A DNA stretch of 64,000 nucleotides from Fallopia convolvulus (Eukaryota > Streptophyta > Magnoliopsida > Caryophyllales > Polygonaceae). This document shows, in pieces, positions 56,699 through 64,000 of the stretch; positions within the stretch are counted from its first letter, which is position 1; each line of letters begins with the position of its first letter. Location: positions 2,485,001 to 2,549,000 of the forward strand of contig OZ024721.1 in NCBI GenBank assembly GCA_964016875.1, in the 5' to 3' direction. Below the pieces are notes generated by a model. That model was given only the letters and a program-made list of their open reading frames with translations. It was not told where the DNA came from and did no database searches. The position numbers and the translations under genes were made by a program.

Positions 56699-56772
56699 AA
56701 GGTCGCGATTTCGGGTCCGCGGTCGCGGCTCACCAGGTCGCGGTCGCGGTTTTCCTCCGTGACCGCGGTTAT
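56699..56772. repeat. CGCGGTCGCGG-type motif cluster near gag start
   Basis: Includes AGGTCGCGATTTCGGG, TCCGCGGTCGCGGCTC, AGGTCGCGGTCGCGGTTTTC and CGTGACCGCGGTTATTC, the densest and most regular of the clusters. Confidence 0.78.
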
Positions 56773-57365
56773 TCGACCTGATTCGTTCGATGGCCCACGA
56801 CCCTGTAGACTTCGGTTACTATGGGATTCAGCAACACGTATCGTTGAGTCCCAAACTCGATCAAACTCATTAGATTTTGTCGCTTGACTCGGATCCCATA
56901 TGGTCATAACGAATAACTACCATATTTAATTTAATATTAAAATACTTAAAGATAGAAAAAACATAATAAATAAATTATCTTTATGAAAAAAAAAATAGAA
57001 AAAATAATTACGACGATTAATTTTACCCGTTCACAATTTATGATTATCACACTTGAATGAACTACCCTTTTCGTTAAAAAAATAACAAAATGTCAATAAG
57101 ACTTCTATATTGTAGTGCATTAATAAACTAATGTCTTTTTTTGTTTCAGGCATGAGTTTCAAGTTTTAACTTTTCTTCCCCTGAACTTATGCTTGATTTT
57201 TGGGAACAAAGTTTCGTAATGTACGATAAAAGGAGGTCGATATCGTGGTGCTTACATGCGAAATAGAAAAGAAGATGACTGGTTGAATGAAAAGGAATTA
57301 AGGGTGTATATATATTATTGAGTTTGTTTTAAATAAAAAAACTCTTATCTTGAAAAATGAAAAGA

Positions 57366-57520
57366 AATGCACTTTTCCTCCTTCGTAGTGCACTTTTCCT
57401 ATTTCGGAATATACTTTTTCGCTTTTGAACTTTTCGTATTTTTTTAGTACATTTTTCGGATTGCACTTTTTGTATTTTGTAATGCATTTTTCGTACTTTG
57501 TAGTGCACTTTTCATTTTTC
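57366..57520. repeat. Minisatellite of TGCACTTTTCGTATTT-type units
   Basis: About seven imperfect units of 19-24 bases: TGCACTTTTCC(T)..., ATACTTTTTCGC, GAACTTTTCGTATTTT, TACATTTTTCGG, TGCACTTTTTGTATTTTG, TGCATTTTTCGTACTTTG and TGCACTTTTC. Confidence 0.75.
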
Positions 57521-57639
57521 AGGATAAGAGTTTTTTTCATTTGAACCAAATTCATATATTATTTCACTTAAAAGGGAAAAATACTACACAAATGAAATTT
57601 TGGTGAATTATCGGCATGTTATTTTTTTTAAAAATATAA

Positions 57640-58330
57640 TAAAGGAAATGCACATGCAATGTGCATTAAAACTAGATTTTTATGCATCAAAATTAATTTT
57701 TTGAATAAAAAATGGTAGTATGTGCATAAAAAATAGCCGAAAGTGCATAAAAAATGTGTCCATAAATATATGTTTGTGAATTAAAACCAGTCGTTTGTGC
57801 ATCCAAAACAGATGTTTATATGGTTGGTTTTGATGAATATATTAGGCAACATAGCATGCACATCACTTTTTTGGTACTGCACTAGATGTGCATAAGTTTT
57901 TTCAATAGATGTGCATAAAAATATGTTAAATATTCACATATTTGTAGTAAAATGTGCATATAAATATATGAGATTTTAGATGTACATTTTAGATAAAAAA
58001 AAATAGAACATACACAATGTGCACCAAAAAAATGATACATTGATAACTAGTTTTGATGCACAAAAGAGTAGATTTGATGCACGTACAAGTCGAAACTGAT
58101 GCACGAAAGTGTGTCTTATTTATATATGTACACCAAAACTAATGATATTTGCATTAAAACTATATAACTATAGTATTTTATCATACACATAACTAAGGTT
58201 AAAAAATAAAAATAAGATCGAGATCGATGCACAATGTGCATCAAAGTATAGCTGCACAGAAAATTAATTGTAATGCAGATAAAATTACTTGTGATGCACA
58301 TCCAAGGTGAAATTAATGTGCAGGTTGTGC
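57640..58330. repeat. Dispersed GTGCAT(A/C)AAAA-rich region
   Basis: More than twenty occurrences of TGTGCATAAAA, GATGCACAAAA, AATGTGCAT and near variants on both strands over 700 bases, with no regular period. Composition and structure differ from the flanks. Element type unknown. Confidence 0.6.
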
Positions 58331-58680
58331 GTGTTCCCCATAAACAGATATTTTGAAAAAGTACTTGAGTAGTTTAGAAAAAATAAACTCGAGTACCATT
58401 TTTTACCCCAGTTTAATGAAAGCCTAATTTAAGACATTTAGTTTTTTCAAGGAATGGACATTCATTTGTATTTTACATACAAGCTCCCATTCGCACGTGA
58501 TCCTTCTCCAAGGATACATCATACTTGGAAATCAATAAACTAAAAATATATTAAATATAACTATAGGAAAATGACATCGCTTTAAATAAAAAAGTGAAAA
58601 TAGTGTGCTAACTCTAGTACAAATAAATTTATCCACAATTTTGATTTTTAAGTCCAATAATATGGATAAATTGTTATAGT

Positions 58681-59456
58681 TAGAATGAGGTTGATTCACA
58701 TGAAAATGAGCCTTTATCATAAAAACTACAAACAAATGATGACCCTTGGATGTGAGAAATGGATGGCTAAGATTAAAACAGATACGGGCAAAATGGTAAT
58801 TTTGACCCAAAAAAAATTATATATATTTTTTTTCGCTTTTTTTGCCAAAAGCACGACATTTGATGTTTTACGTTACATTCACATATTTTATGCATATGTT
58901 CACACTATTATAAGACATGTTCACATATTTTCACCTTTTCGGTTCAGAGATTTTATAATACGTTCATATATATTATAAGTGTGTTACATATTAGTATTGT
59001 TTGTTCATGTTCGATTAAATCATCATACATGCGTTAAACGACTTAAGAAAAATTGGCAAAAAAAATTAATTTTTTTTTGTTTTCGCTTATTTTGGCCAAA
59101 AACACGACGCTTGATATTTTACATTCTGTACACATAATTTATACACATGCTCACATTATTACAAGGGTTGTTCACATATAACTACATTTTAACTTCAGAA
59201 AATTTAGTATATGTTCACATATAATATAGGTACGTTCACATATTAGTATTGCATGTTAATGTTTTATGGTCTTATGTTCATACTTGATTTATATCATTCT
59301 ACATACGTAAAAAGAATTTAAAAAATAAAGTAAAAAAATAATAATTTTATTTTTTTAATCGGATGGTCTAGATTCATTTCTAGTGTTTTAATCGGATGGT
59401 TCAGATTCATTTCTAGTTTTTATGATAAGCTTCATTTTCATTTGATTCAATCTCTA
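58681..59456. mobile_element. Inverted-repeat (MITE-like) element with an internal duplication
   Basis: The left end TAGAATGAGGTTGATTCACA... (58681-58726) and the reverse complement of the right end (59413-59456) align as AATGAAAATGA-GC(CT)TTATCATAAAAAC with few changes, giving terminal inverted repeats of about 42 bases. A target duplication was not found. The interior is AT-rich and non-coding and holds two diverged direct copies of about 260 bases. Confidence 0.6.
58812..59345. repeat. Diverged direct repeat, two copies of about 260 bases
   Basis: Copy 1 (58812-59068) and copy 2 (59069-59345) share in order TTTTTTTTCGCTTTTTTTGCC / TTTTCGCTTATTTTGGCC, AAGCACGAC / AACACGAC, GTTCACA..TATTA, TTCACATATTAGTATTG, and a CAT(C/T)ATACAT(G/A)CGT segment. 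Two 35-base copies of AATCGGATGGT(C/T)(T/C)AGATTCATTTCTAGT follow at about 59357-59417. Confidence 0.65.
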
Positions 59457-59491
59457 GAATATATCATATATAGAGCTTTGATCTATGACAG

Positions 59492-60401
59492 GCCATGAGT
59501 AACGCCATGCAAAGTGTGTGGATGCGTCATTTTCTCCCAGAGCGAATATGGAAACTTCAAAGGTATCTTAGAGTTGGACATGAGAGGGCTCTCAAGAAAG
59601 CCACATACTTCCTAAACAAATTCTCTGCCACGATTGTTTCAAAAAAACATGAGGAGTTCAACTGGAAGGGCTTAAAATTCAAACAAAATGACAAGTTCAA
59701 TGACTTGCTAACCACATACTTCATGGAGGATGGCCAATACCGTTGTGGAGAAGGCGATGAAGCCCTTACGGGTACTTCTTGGAATCTTGTTAGGTGGAGA
59801 TAGCACTACTTCTGCAACCATAACTTGGTTCTTTTGGATCGTATCTCAACAACCATCCATAAAGGCTAAGATTAGAGACGAGATTGTTAGAGTTATCCGA
59901 AAAGAAGATAGAGAGAGGGAGCACATGTTCACCCTAGAGGAAATATCAAAGCTTGTTTACCTACGTGCGGCGGTTTTTGAAACACTCAGGTTGTATCCTC
60001 CTGTTCCGTTCCAAACTAGGGCTCCATGTGAGCCTGACATTCTTCCTAGTGGCCATGAGGTGTGCCCTAACTCAACCATGATCGTCGTTCCTCTATACAT
60101 CATGGCAAGGTTGGATAGAATTTGGGGGGAAAATTCCGCGGATTTCAAGCTTGAGAGGTGGATTACAAATGATGGACGATTCAAACACGAGCCTTCTCAC
60201 AAGTTCTTCACCTTCAACTCGGGTCCTCGGATTTGCAAAGGAAGAGAGGTGGCTCTAACAGAGATTAAAGTTGCTATTGCAACCATACTTCATAACTATG
60301 ATGTCCAAGTCCTCGAGAAACAGAAGGTTGTTCCAGTGTGTTCAGTTATTCTTCAAACCAAGTATGGATTACAGGCAAGGGTTAGTAAAAGATGGGCTTA
60401 A
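59492..60401 (+). pseudogene. CYP96-like cytochrome P450, exon 2
   Basis: Begins AMSNAMQSVWMRHFLPERIWKLQRYLRVGHERALKKA, continues to LLTTYFMED, changes frame near 59725, and reads on to the stop at 60399-60401. P450 motifs: the I-helix reads LLGGDSTTSATITWFF, where the usual acidic-Thr pair of AGxDTT is altered; the K-helix ExxR is ETLR (59978-59989); the PERF-like motif is FKLERW; and the heme loop FNSGPRICKG keeps FxxGxRxCxG with the ligand Cys at 60234-60236. Exons 1 and 2 together give about 520 codons, the usual P450 length. Frame disturbance around 59720-59810 and in exon 1 argue for a pseudogene, though motifs are otherwise well kept. Confidence 0.87.
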
Positions 60402-62438
60402 AGACAATTCTGATCGATCTTACAAAGAATGTTATGACCTCTTTTATAAGAGCGTTTGTTCTTGTACCATTTCCCCTATGGACAGTGTCCATATATGCAA
60501 GAAGATTACCTCTTTTATAAGATCGTTTTTTCTTGAGTTGTGCGACCCGTTGGCCAGAAGATCGAGTCTCGTCAAGCGTGATTCGTGCCTTATGGTTCGA
60601 TCCTATCTTGTAAACTCAAAATGTTCCTTTAGATGTTCATTCTGTTCGAATTGTTGCCTTGTATGGATTTTGTATGTATTTTAATTTCGTTAGTATTACG
60701 TTCCAATTTCGTATGTTGTGGGTGCATGTTATGGTGTATTTTGAATTGCCTTTTATGTTGGTTTATTTGTTTGTAGGTTACAATTATAAATTGTATTTGG
60801 ATCTTTGTTTGTTTAGTATGGGAGAACTCAATCGGTTATGTAGTAACCTCCGTTGTTGGGAGGCTTTGGTTTTGGATGCTAGGTTGGAAGTCGTCATTAT
60901 ACACTTCGAATATCATATACGTGTGTATGTTTGTATGTGCACTGAATTTGGGGATTTGCGTCTTCACTTTGGGACTAGGACTTTAAATATGGTTGTCCTT
61001 AAGCTTGTATGTTCATGTCATTTGAGGCTAAGTAGAAAAATCTTAGTTGGTTGAGTAAAGTCGTTTGAGGTTGGTTCTTAAGTTCGGTGCGCTTATTTTT
61101 GTTAAAGTAGTAGAATCATTTCAGACCGCATTTGTTTGGATGTCATTGAATGAATCATGATGGTTCGCTCTTAATTAGGCCACCTTATTTATGCATACCT
61201 AGAATCGAAAGTGGTTCCTCGCGGTTAGTAGGTTAACCGTGAATGTATGATTCGTAGGTCCCTAGTATCGTCGCGTTTCTTACTTCATCCGAGGATCGGG
61301 TTCGAGGTAAGTTGTTCTCGACTTGCTCGGCTTTATTCTAGTCTTGTTAGATTTCATGCCGTGATTCAGGTGATTGTGAGATTGGTTTTGGGAATTAATC
61401 CCGAATGTATGTTTCTCCTTGTGGAATGTTTTTCTTGTATGATGTGATGTGCTTTCCATTCCAAACGTTTTTCTCGTAAAACAAATTTTTATTGTTTTCT
61501 CTGTGTTGGCAACGTAACCGGCACGATCATGTGCGATGATTGTCGGTGGCGAAGAGGCATCTAGCCATGGTCGTGTGTCGGTCCGGCCCCTTCAAAAATC
61601 AAATTAATTACTTTGTTTTTGGCAAGTGCTCCGACGGAGGCTTGACCAGGAGTTGGAAGGATGAAATATATGAAAAAGTGAGAGGGCCCGCCTATGCACT
61701 CAGGCGCAGGTGAGTTAGTGTCGTATATTGGAATGTAACGGTGGGAGGAAAAATTGCATTTCCAAATAGATTTGTGCATGATTTTGCTTGTGTCTGTGTG
61801 TGGTTATTTAGTTGGCTCTTGGCTTGTGAATTGTTGGTATGTTTGATGAATTGTTTGTTTCGTTGTTTTTTCTTTCATTTGTTGAATGTCAAGTTGTTGG
61901 TGATTGTTTCAAACGTCTTACTTTTGCAACTTGCTACCTAGATTGTTGATATGTGTGCTGGACTATTATGTTTCGTTTTATTCACTTGTTGAAGGGCAAG
62001 TTGTTGGTTATTAATTGTTTTCAAACATCTTACTTTTACCTCTTGTTTTCTAGCTTGCTACCTTGGTTATGTGTGTTTTTAGTTCTCGGGACCTCATGTG
62101 TGACTTTGTTGCACTTATGTTTTATTAAACGACGGTTGGATGATTTGTATTATTTTCTTGTCATGCCCGAATTGCAAGGTCCAGGTGTTTTAGTTGTCAG
62201 ACTAGTTCAAGTAGGACCCGTAAGGTTCAACTACCAAGTGCACGAGGTTAACCTAAAAACTAAAACCGATCGGTATTTTCTAAATAGTTTTGAATTCGGG
62301 TAGTCATGCTGCATATAGGGGGTAGATGACACGACGCGACTCTGCTGCCATCCGTCGAAGTACCACAAGTATAATAGTAAGTACATCCTTAAAATTTTAA
62401 TCAAGTTTAAAGTATTGACTGAGGGACTTTCTGAGAAG
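60402..62438. other. Non-coding: P450 3' flank and possible degraded LTR
   Basis: No host gene recognised. The T/G-rich sequence from about 60650 to 62110 and the position directly before a gypsy gag suggest the degraded 5' LTR and leader of the element beginning at 62439, but no LTR ends, primer site or second copy could be identified. Confidence 0.35.
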
Positions 62439-63260
62439 ATGGCCCCATAGACTAGAGTCAAAGTTGTTGTTGATAGCGGTAGAGGCCGTAGTAGAGGTCG
62501 TGGTAGAGGAGCATCAAAATGTTTACCTATTGGAAGAAGTTGCTTAGAGTGGGGGTCTGACTGTTGCCGACCATCGGGATGCTAGCTTGTTTGTCGTTGG
62601 AGGAGGACCCCTAGCTAATGGGGCCCAGTTTAGAGATAATGCACCACCAGTGTGGTTATCACTAGAGATGTATCCTACACCCCGAGTCACACTTGTAGAG
62701 TTGTTACATAATCAATTGGGCCTCAGAGTCGTACATGATCAGAATACTTTTGTTGGGCTTCAAGGGACTAAGATGAGGGCACCAAGCCAGAGTACTGGTA
62801 GAGTTGCTCAGTTAGGAGCGCTACCAGAAGTAAAGAGACCAGAAGTAGTTGACCGTGTGATAGAGCTACTAAGACAGTTTCGCGAGCCCCAGCCTGACAA
62901 GTGGCTCGCTAAGTTAAGAAGACCGGGGTGCCAAGCTTCACTAGGGCCCCGGGTATTGGTGTAGAGCAGTGTCTAAGTAATATGAAGTCGACGTTGGAAT
63001 TCTAATCATGTGTTGGAGGAGAAGAAGATGTATCTAGTGCAGAGTTCACTACAAGAGAGTGCTTACGATTGGTAGGAATTGAGCCAGGACTGTTAGACAA
63101 ATGTTATGTTCGAAAAGGGATAATCGACTAGGTTCGTTTCAGCGGAACCGATCTGATTCTCTATCACAAGGTCGTCAGGATGAGTTTCAATAGGGCCAGT
63201 CTACTAGGGGTCAGGAAGAGTAACTGTGGAGGCACTTATCACATTAAGAGCTAGTGACAG
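62439..63260 (+). pseudogene. Ty3/gypsy Gag remnant
   Basis: ATGGCCCCATAG at 62439 gives Met-Ala-Pro then a stop, followed in the same frame by TRVKVVVDSGRGRSRGRGRGA, the Arg-Gly-rich start seen in many plant chromovirus Gags. Downstream pieces (PPVWLSLEMYPTPRVTLVELL and VIELLRQFREPQPDKWLAKLR) are weakly Gag-like, and a SAYDW segment near 63058 recalls the Gag 'AxxWW' block. Heavily decayed. Confidence 0.5.
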
Positions 63261-63479
63261 AAGCCAGTTCGAAACTACTTCATCTATGGAGAGCCCGACC
63301 TTATATGACAGTATTGTAGGGTTGGTTCACCCTCTCAAGGATCTTCAACAAAGACGGTAAACTAGGGAGCATCAGGCTCGAACAGAGGATGGGGGTACAG
63401 GAGAAAATACCCCGTGGGCTAACCAGCCTCAAGTGTTCGAGATGAGGAGGGTCGATGCCTTACATGGGCCGATTGTTAC

Positions 63480-64000
63480 AGGTATGTTTTGGATACAGTC
63501 TAAGCCTATTCATACTCCTTTGACACGGGTGTCACACACTCTTTTGTGTCCTCTGTTTGAGTGGCTAGACTAGGGTTGACGTGTACAGAGGGGGTATCTT
63601 TTGTGGTGGTTTACCCGATGGCAGTAAGGTGAGTATAAATAGAGAGATTCTGCAGTGCCCTATCAAGATAGAGGGTAAATACGGATATGAAGATTTTATA
63701 GTAATGTCGCTATTCCCAAATGACGTGATTTTGGGAATGAATTGGATGAAACGCTATAGGGCAGTGCTAGATATACATAAGGGCACCGTCATGGTGGAAG
63801 TCGCCAAGTTGCTTAATGGGGGCTGTGTAGGGTATTGGTGCTAGGTCCTGCAAGGGGGCAAGGAAGGAACACACATTTAGGATATACCAGTAGTCTGTGA
63901 GTTTGAGGATGTTTTTCTAGACTAACTACCGGGCTTTCCACCTTAGCAGGAGGTTGATTTAAGTGTTAATCTTGAGCCAAGGATGAGACCGATCTCGAGG
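63480..64000 (+). pseudogene. Ty3/gypsy protease and start of RT, truncated by the window
   Basis: DTGVTHSFVS at 63522-63551 is the retropepsin active site. After a frame change the sequence continues GGLPDGSKVSINREILQCPIKIEGKYGYEDFIVMSLFPNDVILGMNWMKRYRAVLDIHKGTV (63590-63810), the protease C-terminal half with the ILGMDWL-type motif. Then VCEFEDVF, LPGFPP and EVDLSVNLEPRMRPISR lead into RT at the window edge. Stops interrupt it. Family: chromovirus-like gypsy, plus strand. Confidence 0.8.

Larger units (their letters stand above)
54900..56907 (-). pseudogene. Ty3/gypsy Gag remnant with Arg-Asp repeats, antisense in the P450 intron
   Basis: Minus-strand pieces in order: a start near 56907 (MTIWDPSQATKSNEFDRVW), a linker with RDRDLVSRDRG, a coiled-coil-like segment (ENKKIQTRCAQAESQLDQVMEEIARLKHTLDKVQ), then, between 55700 and 55250, the Gag core: DLVNHIVAFSHKMAL, DAIMYKMFPSSLNKGSLKWFQSL, SIRSWG, HYIANSRDVVSLDTLFGLKKEKRESLHHFAHRFMEFYAEI and AFKRAIPFESKL. 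The tail has NRDSRPESRDRGTGPESK-type repeats. Stops and frameshifts are present. A 36-base duplication (about 55242-55308) repeats RMCSKGNRL. No protease or pol follows. The core looks like a Tat-lineage Gag. Confidence 0.78.
53193..59491 (+). other. 6.3-kb intron of the P450 gene, filled with repeats
   Basis: Begins GTATTCAC directly after ...VPFTQ and ends CTATGACAG before AMSNAMQSVW, a phase-0 GT-AG intron that joins the two exons at a natural place in the P450 alignment. It contains LTR-like debris (53460-54880), an antisense gag (54900-56907), minisatellites and an inverted-repeat element. The splice sites are inferred from protein continuity. Confidence 0.75.

Noticed and set aside
1..64000. 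CRISPR arrays, bacterial operons or prophage
   Set aside because: No regular short direct repeats with unique spacers. The repeats present are transposon-derived, and the gene structures are those of a plant nucleus.

Overview
This is nuclear DNA of a flowering plant, most likely a eudicot. It is AT-rich, has no operons, and is filled with nested plant retrotransposons: Ty3/gypsy of Athila/Tat and chromovirus types, a Ty1/copia fragment, and an L1-type LINE with an RNase H domain. It also carries a cytochrome P450 gene resembling the CYP96 family and a short plastid 23S rRNA fragment. The species cannot be told from the sequence. Almost nothing here is an intact ordinary host gene; the P450 is the only recognisable one and its frame is broken.

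Layout. 1-3099: non-coding, with a degenerate repeat (471-1010) and a nuclear copy of plastid 23S rDNA (2613-2780). 3105-13772: a minus-strand LTR element (target-site duplication AGGGT, tRNA-Asp primer site) that encodes Gag and protease only; a 2.7-kb solo LTR (7360-10100, TSD CCGAG) sits inside it. 14833-22108: a minus-strand chromovirus-like element (TSD CAACC, initiator-Met primer site) with a shrunken interior and a mutated RT active site; its 5' LTR is split by another solo LTR (20629-21853, TSD ATATC). 22480-24241: the 5' part of a Ty1/copia element, minus strand. About 24600-51917: one LINE copy, plus strand, cut into three blocks by a 4.5-kb solo LTR (25205-29753, TSD GTCAA) and by an 18.4-kb insertion (31420-49793, TSD ATACG). 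52537-60401: a CYP96-like P450 in two exons separated by a 6.3-kb intron that holds antisense gag debris and several repeats. 62439-64000: the start of a decayed plus-strand gypsy element that runs off the window.

The most striking object is the 18.4-kb insertion. It is a tandem array, LTR-body-LTR-body-LTR-body-LTR, of one non-autonomous Athila/Tat-like element, with a single target-site duplication around the whole array. The two inner LTRs are chimeras: their left part matches LTR4 and their right part matches LTR1. That is the signature of unequal recombination between the LTRs of one inserted element. Each body encodes Gag, then after one in-frame stop a protease joined directly to an integrase C-terminal (GPY-type) tail, with RT, RNase H and the integrase core absent.

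A second theme is that several unrelated LTR families here each carry their own short, CpG-rich, palindromic motif, repeated many times in LTRs, leader and gag coding sequence: GGTCGATATCGACC-like in 3105-13772, CCGCGGTCGCGG-like in the solo LTR at 20629 and in gag at 54.9-56.8 kb, and GTACGTGRCCGGGTA-like in the tandem array LTRs. I know of no standard role for these, and they are the best candidate for something undescribed. Because TSDs are readable, the order of nesting can be followed directly. Identities come from reading motifs by eye, not from database searches.
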